Shown: piece by piece, positions 7,961 through 16,317 of the stretch
Numbering within the stretch: position 1 is the stretch's first letter
Layout of the letters: each line of letters begins with the position of its first letter
Origin: an uncultured Ignavibacteria bacterium
GTDB lineage: Bacteria > Bacteroidota > Ignavibacteria > Kapaibacteriales > UBA2268
Direction: 5' to 3'
Assembly (NCBI GenBank): GCA_903862655.1
Contig: CAIOZA010000022.1
Location: 1-49,569, forward strand
DNA length: 49,569 nucleotides
Translations under genes and position numbers: made by a program
The notes under the pieces: generated by a model
Told to the model about the DNA's origin: nothing
The model's input: only the letters and a program-made list of their open reading frames with translations
The model's database searches: none

Positions 7961-8607
7961 AATCAGTTCCGTTTGCCTGCCTGCGGTCGCAAGCTCCCTT
8001 GTTCGGCTCACGTGAGAAAAGCAGTTTCGGAAGTAAGATCGAGGTAAGATGAGTAAGATGGAATATGGTGTTCGCAAGCTCACTTCGATATTGTGCCGGC
8101 AAATCAATGCAATCAGGAAAGTGGAGTGAAGCACAGATATTATAACCCACCCTTCATTCTTTCAAAAATACAAATACAGCTCGCTAAGCAAATACACGAC
8201 GTCGAAGCAAATACAAAACAAGCATTTCGGTGTGTAGTCGTGGCGTGGCTTCCTGTGCAGAGATACTGAATACAAAAATGTGCGCACAGGTGAATACACA
8301 CGCCCCGACTTCACGAACTTATTTAGCCCCACCCACAAACCGCCCTCAGTAAAACCTAAAACCAAATACAGAATGTGGCTCGCTCTGCCGATGAATCGTC
8401 AGCCGTCCTACGTCCTGCGTCCGGTAATCTCTATGTTCTTTATTCAGAATCGGGTGAATATTAGTTATACGTAATAATAAAAATAAATGTGATTAGAATA
8501 ATAAAATATTTTGTTAATTTTGTATATATTAATTGAGAGTAAGTAAAGAAATGAGTTAAAGACAAGCTTAAAAAAGTGTTTCGATTCAATTTTTATCTTG
8601 ACAGGGT

Positions 8608-9672
8608 ATGCAAACTAGAAAACAATTAGTTGAATTGATTCTTGAGAATCAGGAACTGGCTGCAAAAATATTGGTTGCTCACCAAGAACTGACTGACGAA
8701 TTAATCAATGCAAAAAAAGAAATCTTATTTCTAAACAAGGAGAAAGAAGAACAAGTTACAAACTTAATCCTCGCTAATAAAATAATGTCAGAGGAGTTAG
8801 TTTTAGCACACCAAGAGCTTGACTTTCAAAACATAGAGAAAGAAAAACGGGCAGCTGAGCTGGTGATTGCCAATAATGAACTTGTATTTCAGAACGAAGA
8901 GAAAGCTAAACGTGCTGCAGAGTTAATCACTGCCAATCAAGAACTTGCCTTTCAGAATGGTGAAAAAGTAAAGCGAGCTAAAGAATTAGAAAATGTGAAT
9001 AGAGATCTTGAACAATTTGCTTATGTTGCCTCACACGACCTTCAGGAACCGTTGCGCATGATTTCGAGCTACACCCAATTGCTCGAACGTAAATACAAAG
9101 ATAAATTAGACCAGGATGCAAACGATTATATCCATTTTGCGGTAGATGGTGCAATTCGCATGCAAAAACTCCTTATCAATTTACTTGATTTTTCGCGGGT
9201 AAGTACTCGCTCTAAGAGTTTTGAACAAGTTGACACTAAAACAATTGCCGGGCAGGCTATTTCAAATCTTCAGCAATTGATACTTGAGAATACTGCCTTG
9301 ATAACCAACTATGACTTGCCGGTTATTCAAGCCGATGAAATGCAGATTTTACAGGTATTTCAAAATCTTATTGAAAATGCCATTAAGTTTAAAAAGAAAG
9401 CAGAATTGCCCAAAATACATATCACTTGTTCAAGGCAGCACAATATGTATCAGTTTTCGATAGCAGATAACGGAATAGGAATCGAAATGCAATATCACGA
9501 CAGGGTTTTTATTGTCTTTCAGCGTTTACATTCAACAAAAGATTACCCCGGAACCGGCATCGGGCTGTCTATTTGCAAACGCATAATAGAACGGCATGGA
9601 GGAACTATCTGGTTTGAATCAGAAGTAAACGAAGGGACTACTTTTTATTTTACAATACCAGTATCAACCTAA
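8608..9672 (+). CDS. Cytosolic histidine kinase, phytochrome-type transmitter with coiled-coil repeats
   Basis: A 354-residue protein with no signal peptide or membrane segment. Residues 1-130 are a long coiled coil built from about 22-residue repeats (variants of EKAKRAAELITANQELAFQN). The HisKA box follows with H143 in SHDLQEPLRM, then the ATPase domain: N box FQNLIENAIKF (N253, N257), G1 DNGIGIE and G2 GTGIGLS. It has no PAS or GAF sensor, so input must come through the coiled coil or a partner. The next gene, 15 bases on, is an Rcp1-like receiver, the usual partner of this transmitter class. Its kinase half is very close to that of the kinase at 14864-16315, also in DNA, which points to recent duplication. 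It is the first gene of the signalling operon. Confidence 0.9.
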   Translation: MQTRKQLVELILENQELAAKILVAHQELTDELINAKKEILFLNKEKEEQVTNLILANKIMSEELVLAHQELDFQNIEKEKRAAELVIANNELVFQNEEKAKRAAELITANQELAFQNGEKVKRAKELENVNRDLEQFAYVASHDLQEPLRMISSYTQLLERKYKDKLDQDANDYIHFAVDGAIRMQKLLINLLDFSRVSTRSKSFEQVDTKTIAGQAISNLQQLILENTALITNYDLPVIQADEMQILQVFQNLIENAIKFKKKAELPKIHITCSRQHNMYQFSIADNGIGIEMQYHDRVFIVFQRLHSTKDYPGTGIGLSICKRIIERHGGTIWFESEVNEGTTFYFTIPVST

Positions 9673-9687
9673 ATAAAGGAATCAGTC

Positions 9688-10134
9688 ATGGAAAACCTGA
9701 AATCAGTTGAAATTCTTTTAATAGAAGACAATCCGGGCGATGCACGGCTCACCCAGGAAGCATTAAAAGACGGAAAGGTGAGAAACATCCTACATATTGT
9801 GTATGACGGAGAAGAGGCAACCGATTTTCTTTTCAAAAGAAATCAATACAAAAATGCCTCCCGACCCGACCTTATCATTCTCGACCTTAATTTGCCAAAA
9901 AAGAACGGACAGGAAGTGCTCGCCGAAATTAAAGCAGATGATAACCTGAGAAGCATTCCTGTAATTATTCTTACCATATCCAAACAGGAAGAGGATATTA
10001 TAAGGTCGTATAATTTGCATGCAAATTGCTTTTTAATCAAGCCAATTGACTTGAATCAATTCTTTGAAGTGATAAAATCAATTGAGGATTTTTGGCTCAC
10101 ATTAGTTAAACTTCCAAATCATGAACAAATTTAA
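9688..10134 (+). CDS. Rcp1-like single-domain response regulator
   Basis: A 148-residue stand-alone receiver: acidic pair E13-D14 (LLIEDNPGD), phospho-acceptor D66 in LIILDLNLPKKNG, and K118 in LIKPID. The NPGD and LPKKNG segments and the C-terminal FWLTLVKLP are characteristic of the Rcp1 group, which receives phosphate from phytochrome-type kinases. There is no output domain, so it acts as a phosphate shuttle or by protein contact. It follows the kinase by 15 bases and overlaps the next gene by 14 bases, indicating translational coupling. Confidence 0.9.
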   Translation: MENLKSVEILLIEDNPGDARLTQEALKDGKVRNILHIVYDGEEATDFLFKRNQYKNASRPDLIILDLNLPKKNGQEVLAEIKADDNLRSIPVIILTISKQEEDIIRSYNLHANCFLIKPIDLNQFFEVIKSIEDFWLTLVKLPNHEQI

Positions 10135-12349
10135 TATTAAGGTTAAGATCCGTTTATCCCTTTTACTCGTGTTTGTAGTCATGATGTTGGTTACAATATA
10201 TTTATTCCTGCAAATGAAAGTCATTGGAGAAAAAACACGTCTCTTATACGAACATCCTTATCAAGTGAGCAATACCGTAAAAGAAATTACATCCGATATT
10301 ATACTGAATCAAAACTATGTCAGAAATATCAGATTATGTGATAACTATCGCCAACTCGACAGCATTAAAGGTGAAATTGATCAAAGAGATAAAGTCATAC
10401 GGGAGAATTTCAAAATTGTTTTGCAGAAATTCCTGGGCCCCAATGCCTTGGCTAACAGCACATTTTTCGCCTACTCTGAATTGAAAAACATGGGTGACAA
10501 ATTCTATCAGCTCAAAAAGGAAAACAAAACAGACAGCATTCAAATACTTTTAAATTCTGATGCCCGGGTCAAATTTGATAAAACAATATTACTCTTAACT
10601 AAAATCTCTGATTTTGCAGACAACAAAGCTAACACCATGTTTAAAAATGTTATTGAAACTGAAAACAATGCAACACGGTTAACAATGATCCTCATCATAA
10701 TTGCGGGACTGCTTATTCTATTCTTTAACTGGTTCCTTACGCGAAGCATTATAAACCCTATAAAAAACTTTGTAAGCGAAGCAAACATTTTGTTGAAAAA
10801 AGATGAAAAAGTACTGATTACTGCTGACGAACATGTAATGACTCAAACCCTTGCTGAATTAAAAAATGCCTACCTGAGAATCGAAAGGCAAAGCAGTGAA
10901 ATTGAGCTCCAGAAAATTCACCTTGCCGGAATAAACCTTGAACTTGAAGACAAAGTGAAGCAGCGAACATCCGAATTATTCAGTGCCAATCAAGAACTTG
11001 CAATTCAGTATGAATTTTCGCGGTATTTGGCTTTCATCGTGGAATCGTCAGATGATGCAATTATCAGCAAATCGCTGGATGGAAATATCAGGAGTTGGAA
11101 CCTGGCTGCCGAAAAAATGTTTGGATACACCGCAGAAGAGGCAATTGGAGAAAACATTTCCCTGATAATTCCCGCGGATTACATCAATGATGAAAAAGCT
11201 ATTCTTGACAAGTTACAGAAAGGCGAAATCATTGAAAATTACGAAACAACACGCATTAGAAAAAACAGCGAACAGTTTCATGTTTCGCTTACTGTTTCTC
11301 CAATTAGAAATTCTGAAGGAAAAATTACAGGAGTTTCTAAAATAATACGCGACATTACCAGGAAAAATGAAATGGTGGAAGAACTCAATAAGCAAAACAG
11401 CATGATTAATACTCTTCTCGCAAACCTGCAGATAGGGGTTTACATGATTGAAGTGCCCTCTGGGATACCACTTCTGGCAAATGAGTCATCTTTCAACTTA
11501 CTTGGGAGGGGTATTCTTCCCGAAGCAAACTCCGGCACCATTGCAAAAGTGTATGATTTATACAAGACTGGCACAGACATCCCATATCCTAATGAGGAGT
11601 TGCCTCTGATAGTAGCAATGAGCGGCGTGTCGAAACATGTAGATGACATGGAAGTTAAGAAACCTGATGGAACAAGAACAGCATTGGAAGTATTCGGTTC
11701 ACCCATCCGGGACAATAGTGGTAATATTTGGGCAAGTCTTGTTAGTTTTCAGGACATCACCGATCGTAAGCAGGCTGAACAGGCATTGAAAAAGAGCGAG
11801 GATTTCCTTTTCCGTACCGGCGAAATAGCAAGAGTTGGCGGCTGGGAAATGGATCTTGATCAAAATAAAGCAATTTGGACCCGAACGGCTGCTGAGATAC
11901 ACGAGTTGCCAGGCACTTCTGAGATAGACCTTGATAAGGCTTTCAACTATTTTCATCCTGATGATAAACAAGCTGTAAGAAATTATGTTGATGCTGCGAT
12001 TAAAGCTGGCGAATCGTTCGAATACGAAGCCAGATTAGTAACAGCTAAAGGTAACGAGCGCTGGATCCGGTCTATTGGTGTCCCTGTCCTTGTTTCAGGA
12101 AAGTGTCATTTTGTTTCCGGCATTGTGCATGATATCACCGAGCGTAAGCAGGTCGAAGAGGAAATTAAAACCAAAGTTACGGAACTCGAACGATTTAACC
12201 GCTTGTCGGTTGGAAGAGAATTGCGGGTTATAGAACTCAAGCAAAAAATCAACGATCTCTCTTCTCAGCTTAAACTGCCACAACCTTATGCAATGGATTA
12301 TTTAAAATCACCAGAGGATATTCCTGATATTGGGAAAAAAGACAATTAA
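10121..12349 (+). CDS. Membrane PAS sensor without a kinase domain, upstream of kaiC
   Basis: A 742-residue protein. TM1 is at about 12-31, an extracytoplasmic helical domain with a 4-helix-bundle chemoreceptor look at 32-185, and TM2 at about 188-207, followed by a HAMP-like TRSIINPIKNF segment and a coiled coil. Three PAS domains follow at about 300-416, 430-550 and 560-676, each ending in the DITxRK linker seen in PAS-kinase chains. No HisKA or ATPase domain follows; the protein ends with a short helix, VGRELRVIELKQKINDL. kaiC starts 30 bases downstream, so the likely role is to pass a membrane signal to KaiC or to a kinase in trans. The gene overlaps the receiver gene before it by 14 bases. 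Confidence 0.82.
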   Translation: MNKFNIKVKIRLSLLLVFVVMMLVTIYLFLQMKVIGEKTRLLYEHPYQVSNTVKEITSDIILNQNYVRNIRLCDNYRQLDSIKGEIDQRDKVIRENFKIVLQKFLGPNALANSTFFAYSELKNMGDKFYQLKKENKTDSIQILLNSDARVKFDKTILLLTKISDFADNKANTMFKNVIETENNATRLTMILIIIAGLLILFFNWFLTRSIINPIKNFVSEANILLKKDEKVLITADEHVMTQTLAELKNAYLRIERQSSEIELQKIHLAGINLELEDKVKQRTSELFSANQELAIQYEFSRYLAFIVESSDDAIISKSLDGNIRSWNLAAEKMFGYTAEEAIGENISLIIPADYINDEKAILDKLQKGEIIENYETTRIRKNSEQFHVSLTVSPIRNSEGKITGVSKIIRDITRKNEMVEELNKQNSMINTLLANLQIGVYMIEVPSGIPLLANESSFNLLGRGILPEANSGTIAKVYDLYKTGTDIPYPNEELPLIVAMSGVSKHVDDMEVKKPDGTRTALEVFGSPIRDNSGNIWASLVSFQDITDRKQAEQALKKSEDFLFRTGEIARVGGWEMDLDQNKAIWTRTAAEIHELPGTSEIDLDKAFNYFHPDDKQAVRNYVDAAIKAGESFEYEARLVTAKGNERWIRSIGVPVLVSGKCHFVSGIVHDITERKQVEEEIKTKVTELERFNRLSVGRELRVIELKQKINDLSSQLKLPQPYAMDYLKSPEDIPDIGKKDN

Positions 12350-12379
12350 CTTTTTGTGAAAAAAACAGGAGGACACAAC

Positions 12380-14107
12380 ATGAGTAAAAATAAAATGCAG
12401 GTACAAACCCAAAGCCTTCCTAAATCACCAACGGGTATCAAGGGTCTTGACGAAATCACAGGTGGAGGATTACCAAAAGGCAGACCTACTCTTGTTTGTG
12501 GTAATGCGGGATGCGGAAAAACGCTGTTAGCAATGGAGTTTCTTGTCAGGGGTGCAATTGAGTTCAACGAACCTGGCGTTTTCATGGCATTCGAGGAAAC
12601 GGAAAATGAATTGACTACAAATGTCGCATCGCTGGGTTTCAATCTGGAAGATCTTACAGAGAAAAAAATGATCCTGATTGAACATGTCCATATAGAAAGA
12701 AGCGAAATAGAGGAGGCAGGTGAATATGATTTGGAAGGATTGCTAATCCGGATAAACTTTGCCATCGACAGCATAGGTGCAAAGCGCGTTGTTCTGGATA
12801 CAATAGAATCACTTTTCGGAGGGCTTCCCAATGTTCTTATACTTCGTGCTGAGCTCCGCCGTCTGTTCCGTTTCCTGAAAGAGAAAGGCGTCACAGTAAT
12901 AATTACAGGAGAACGCGGTGATGAAATGCTCACACGTCAGGGATTGGAAGAGTATGTATCCGATTGCGTCATTGTGCTCGACCATAGGGTTACGGAACAG
13001 GCATCAACACGGCGGTTACGTATTGTCAAGTATCGCGGTTCATCCCACGGCACCAATGAGTATCCTTTCCTGATTGATGAAACCGGTTTTTCGGTACTCC
13101 CAATCACATCAGTAGGACTTACGCATACTGTTTCTACAGAAAGGATATCGAGTGGCATTCCGCGACTCGATACCATGCTGAGCGGTAAGGGATACTTCCG
13201 GGGCAGCAGCATACTCGCTTCCGGAACAGCCGGTACAGGTAAAAGCAGTCTCGCAGCACATTTAACCTTCGCTGCCTGTAAGCGGAAAGAGCGTGTGCTC
13301 TATTTTGCACTTGAAGAATCGCCATCGCAGATTATCCGTAATATGCGTTCCATAGGGATTAACCAGGAACAATGGGTAAAAAGTGGATTGCTGAGATTTC
13401 ATTCGAACCGTCCTACGTTTATTGGTCTGGAATCGTATCTGACTATGATACATAAAGCCATACTTGATTTTAAACCTGAGGTGGTAATTGTTGATCCGAT
13501 CAGTAGTTTTATTGTCGGCGCTAACGAATTTGAAGCCAAATCAATGATAATGAGGCTGGTTGACTTTCTTAAAATGAATAATATCACCGGTTTCTTTACT
13601 GCTTTGACCGGAGTTGGTTCCGAGATGGAGGGCTTAAAAGTAAATGTTTCATCGCTGATTGATACCTGGTTGCTATTGCGAGATATTGAAATCGGAGGCG
13701 AACGCAACCGGGGATTGTACATTCTTAAGTCGCGCGGTATGGCACACTCAAATCAGATACGCGAGTTTATACTGACCGATCATGGGGTTGAACTGCGCGA
13801 TGTTTATGTCGGTCCCGACGGAGTCCTTACAGGTTCAGCAAGAACAGCAAAGGAAGCTGTTGAAGATTCAGAAAAATTATTAAGGAAGCAGGAAATAGAA
13901 CGTAAACAGCTTGCACTTGAACGTAAACGGAAAGCGTTGGATTACAAAATCAAGGAATTACAGGATGAATTTGAAGCAGAATCACTGGAAGCCCTCAAAG
14001 CTATCAGCATTGATACAGAGCTAAGTAAGAATTTTTTACAGCTGCAAAGGGATCAGGCAGTTAGCAGAAAAGCTGATACTGATCAAAAACACACCAGCTT
14101 AAAATAA
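12380..14107 (+). CDS. kaiC: KaiC-family double-RecA ATPase
   Basis: A 575-residue KaiC with tandem CI and CII domains. Walker A motifs are GNAGCGKT (41-48) and GTAGTGKS (282-289); the paired glutamates expected at the ATPase/kinase centres are E72-E73 and E312-E313. The CII segment NVSSLIDTW places S424-S425 where cyanobacterial KaiC has its phosphorylated S431 and T432, so autophosphorylation is possible, though a Leu seems to replace T426. Instead of the cyanobacterial A-loop tail it ends in a highly charged coiled coil (about 490-565). Start: ATG 12380 with AGGAGG 7 bases upstream; an in-frame GTG at 12356 would encode that Shine-Dalgarno. Two kaiB genes follow. No kaiA is seen, as in non-cyanobacterial Kai systems. 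Confidence 0.92.
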   Translation: MSKNKMQVQTQSLPKSPTGIKGLDEITGGGLPKGRPTLVCGNAGCGKTLLAMEFLVRGAIEFNEPGVFMAFEETENELTTNVASLGFNLEDLTEKKMILIEHVHIERSEIEEAGEYDLEGLLIRINFAIDSIGAKRVVLDTIESLFGGLPNVLILRAELRRLFRFLKEKGVTVIITGERGDEMLTRQGLEEYVSDCVIVLDHRVTEQASTRRLRIVKYRGSSHGTNEYPFLIDETGFSVLPITSVGLTHTVSTERISSGIPRLDTMLSGKGYFRGSSILASGTAGTGKSSLAAHLTFAACKRKERVLYFALEESPSQIIRNMRSIGINQEQWVKSGLLRFHSNRPTFIGLESYLTMIHKAILDFKPEVVIVDPISSFIVGANEFEAKSMIMRLVDFLKMNNITGFFTALTGVGSEMEGLKVNVSSLIDTWLLLRDIEIGGERNRGLYILKSRGMAHSNQIREFILTDHGVELRDVYVGPDGVLTGSARTAKEAVEDSEKLLRKQEIERKQLALERKRKALDYKIKELQDEFEAESLEALKAISIDTELSKNFLQLQRDQAVSRKADTDQKHTSLK

Positions 14108-14132
14108 TTTTTATAAAAAAGAAGGAGCAAAA

Positions 14133-14471
14133 ATGAAAACAACAAAGGGAAAAGCCGCAATAAGTAATCACCGGGATAATCCTGCAATACCCAATGAAGA
14201 ATGGATATTGAGATTGTATGTTGCTGGTCAGTCGCCTAAATCAATAACTGCTTTTCAAAATCTCAAAACTATTTGCGAGGGACAATTGAATGGCCGGTAT
14301 ACGATTGAGGTAATTGACCTTTTAATAAATCCGCAATTGGGTAAGGATGACCAGATTCTCGCCATCCCTACTTTAATCCGAAAATTCCCCGAACCGGTAA
14401 AGAAGATCATTGGCGATCTATCAAATACCGACAGGGTACTTATTGGATTAGATCTGTTACCAAGATTTTAA
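14133..14471 (+). CDS. kaiB: KaiB-family protein, copy 1
   Basis: A 112-residue protein with a complete KaiB domain: [37 protein letters not shown] and [18 protein letters not shown]. KaiB is a fold-switching thioredoxin-like protein that binds the CI ring of KaiC. Of the prolines important in the switch region, the first and those flanking the central position are kept (PTL and PEP, where cyanobacteria have PPP). An extra polar N-terminal segment of about 24 residues precedes the domain. It lies 25 bases after kaiC with aaggagc before its ATG, and shares an operon with the second copy. Confidence 0.93.
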   Translation: MKTTKGKAAISNHRDNPAIPNEEWILRLYVAGQSPKSITAFQNLKTICEGQLNGRYTIEVIDLLINPQLGKDDQILAIPTLIRKFPEPVKKIIGDLSNTDRVLIGLDLLPRF

Positions 14472-14492
14472 TAATTAATAATATGTTGTGTG

Positions 14493-14840
14493 ATGAAAAA
14501 GAAAATTCCGGAAATAGTAAACTCCACCGATCAATTTGAATTAACAGTAGAGGGTTCGGGCAGTGAGAAATACGTCCTGAGATTATATATTGCAGGTATG
14601 ACACCAAAATCTGTCCATGCAATTTCAAATATAAAAAAAATCTGTGAGGAATATCTTAATGGACGATATGATCTTGAAGTGATAGACCTTTATCAAACAC
14701 CACAGTTAGCCAAAGGAGAACAGATAATTGCTGCACCAACACTAATTAAAAAACTTCCCTTTCCCTTACGTCGGATAATAGGCGACATGTCGAGCACCGA
14801 ACGCGTACTTGTTGGGCTTGATTTACGGGAAAGAAAGTAA
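14493..14840 (+). CDS. kaiB: KaiB-family protein, copy 2
   Basis: A 115-residue paralogue of the preceding Kai[63 protein letters not shown]. The switch region reads PFP in place of PPP or PEP. The two copies are clearly diverged (QTPQL versus INPQL; GDMSS versus GDLSN), so this is an old duplication or two acquisitions, and the proteins may bind different partners or the two KaiC rings. Start: ATG 14493, although GTG 14490 directly before it is possible. It ends 23 bases before the next histidine kinase. Confidence 0.93.
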   Translation: MKKKIPEIVNSTDQFELTVEGSGSEKYVLRLYIAGMTPKSVHAISNIKKICEEYLNGRYDLEVIDLYQTPQLAKGEQIIAAPTLIKKLPFPLRRIIGDMSSTERVLVGLDLRERK

Positions 14841-14863
14841 ACGATTTAATCATCTTTTAGTAA

Positions 14864-16315
14864 ATGATCAATTCAATGGAAAAGAAAAATATACCGCTTA
14901 CTGAAAATCAGCTGCTTCTTGAAAACGAAGAGTTGCGTCAGCGCGTGTATGAATATGAAGAAACTTTAAATTCAATACGCAACGGAGAAATAGATGCAAT
15001 TGTTGTATCGGGAGTTGATGGAGAAAAAATTTATTCCCTTACTTCCGCTGAAACCATGTACCGTATCATTATTGAAGAAATGAATGAAGGTGCCATCACT
15101 ACCTCCAGCGATGGATTGATTACGTATTGCAATGCCAGGTTTGCCGAACTTATTTCTGAACCCACAGAAACATTGGTGGGCTCCTATTTTATAAATTATC
15201 TTCAGAAAAGTGAACAACCGGTATTCTTGGATTTACTTCAATCGGGTTTGAAAGGAAAGATTATAGGCCAGATAATATATAAATTAAATAGCGGACATTC
15301 TTTAGAACTTAAACTTTCTATAAGTCCTATTCCTGCTGATATACAAAATGGAGTATGCATTTTGTTTTCTGATATTACGCAGTTGAAACAACAAGAAAAA
15401 GAGTTACTGCTTTTCAATAGCAGGTTAGATCATGAAATATTAGAAAAAACTAAAGATTTAGCAAGAACCAATCAGGAGTTAAAAACCCTGCATATTGTCT
15501 CCATGAGCATGATGGAGGATGCAGTGGAAGCAAGAACTGCCCTTGAAATTACAAATGCAAATCTGCAAAAGGAAATTATTGAGCGCAAGCAAGTGGAAGA
15601 AAATTTAATTATCACATTGCACAACCTCGAACTCTCCAACAAAGACCTGGAACAATTTGCATATGTGGCTAACCACGACCTTCAGGAACCTTTGCGCATG
15701 ATTTCGAGCTATACCCAATTGCTCGAGCGTAAATACAAAGATAAATTAGACCAGGATGCAACCGATTATATTCATTTTGCGGTGAATGGAGCAATACGCA
15801 TGCAAAAACTGCTCAATGATTTATTGGAATTCTCGAAAATTAATAGCCATGCAAAAATGAATGTGCAGGTCGACATGTCAACTCCTTTGGGGCAGGCTAT
15901 TTCCAATCTTCAGCAATTGATAGCTGAGAACAATGCCTTGATAACCAACGATGATTTACCGGTTATAACAGCCGATGAAGCTCAGATTATGCGGTTCTTT
16001 CAAAACCTTATTGAAAATGCGATCAAATTTAAAAAGAAAACGGAATTGCCGAAAATACATATATCTTGTATAAGGCAGCAAGACATGTATCAGTTTTCAG
16101 TAGCAGATAATGGAATAGGAATGGAAATGCAATATCACGACAGGGTTTTTATCGTTTTTCAACGTCTGCATTCAGTAAAGGATTACCCCGGAACCGGTAT
16201 AGGATTATCAATATGCAAACGCATAGTAGAGCGGCATGGAGGAACTATTTGGTTTGAATCAGTCGTAAACCAAGGTACTACTTTTTATTTTACAATACCA
16301 GTAAAAACTTCCTAA
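14864..16315 (+). CDS. PAS histidine kinase, phytochrome-type transmitter
   Basis: A 483-residue soluble kinase. An N-terminal coiled coil (about 10-35) and the segment SIRNGEIDAIVV precede a PAS domain (about 65-180), then a long coiled coil (180-255). The HisKA box has H271 in NHDLQEPLRM and the ATPase domain runs to the end (FQNLIENAIKF, DNGIGME, GTGIGLS). Its last 220 residues are nearly identical to those of the kinase at 8608-9672, while the N-terminal halves are unrelated. So the two share a transmitter and presumably receiver partners but sense different inputs. The gene follows kaiB copy 2 by 23 bases and precedes a hybrid kinase by 2 bases. An in-frame ATG at 14876 is an alternative start. 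Confidence 0.9.
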   Translation: MINSMEKKNIPLTENQLLLENEELRQRVYEYEETLNSIRNGEIDAIVVSGVDGEKIYSLTSAETMYRIIIEEMNEGAITTSSDGLITYCNARFAELISEPTETLVGSYFINYLQKSEQPVFLDLLQSGLKGKIIGQIIYKLNSGHSLELKLSISPIPADIQNGVCILFSDITQLKQQEKELLLFNSRLDHEILEKTKDLARTNQELKTLHIVSMSMMEDAVEARTALEITNANLQKEIIERKQVEENLIITLHNLELSNKDLEQFAYVANHDLQEPLRMISSYTQLLERKYKDKLDQDATDYIHFAVNGAIRMQKLLNDLLEFSKINSHAKMNVQVDMSTPLGQAISNLQQLIAENNALITNDDLPVITADEAQIMRFFQNLIENAIKFKKKTELPKIHISCIRQQDMYQFSVADNGIGMEMQYHDRVFIVFQRLHSVKDYPGTGIGLSICKRIVERHGGTIWFESVVNQGTTFYFTIPVKTS

Positions 16316-16317
16316 TT

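Larger units (their letters stand above)
7381..8607. other. 1.2-kb non-coding spacer between mobility genes and cargo
   Basis: No credible protein gene. The left part (about 7500-7640) has a degenerate 64-bp repeat; 7747-7773 has ctcctcactaatc twice at a 14-bp period; 7790-7960 is markedly GC-rich and full of inverted repeats; 8165-8372 has scattered AAATACA/GAATACA words. The last 120 bp (8487-8607) return to AT-rich sequence and must contain the promoter of the 23-kb signalling operon; no clear promoter consensus stood out. The short frames here on both strands have biased, repetitive translations and no homology cue. Confidence 0.6.

Noticed and set aside
7580-8474. Several 60-90 codon frames on both strands in the GC-rich spacer
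   Set aside because: Mutually overlapping, Arg/Ser/Pro-biased translations from structured GC-rich DNA, with no start signals or domain cues.
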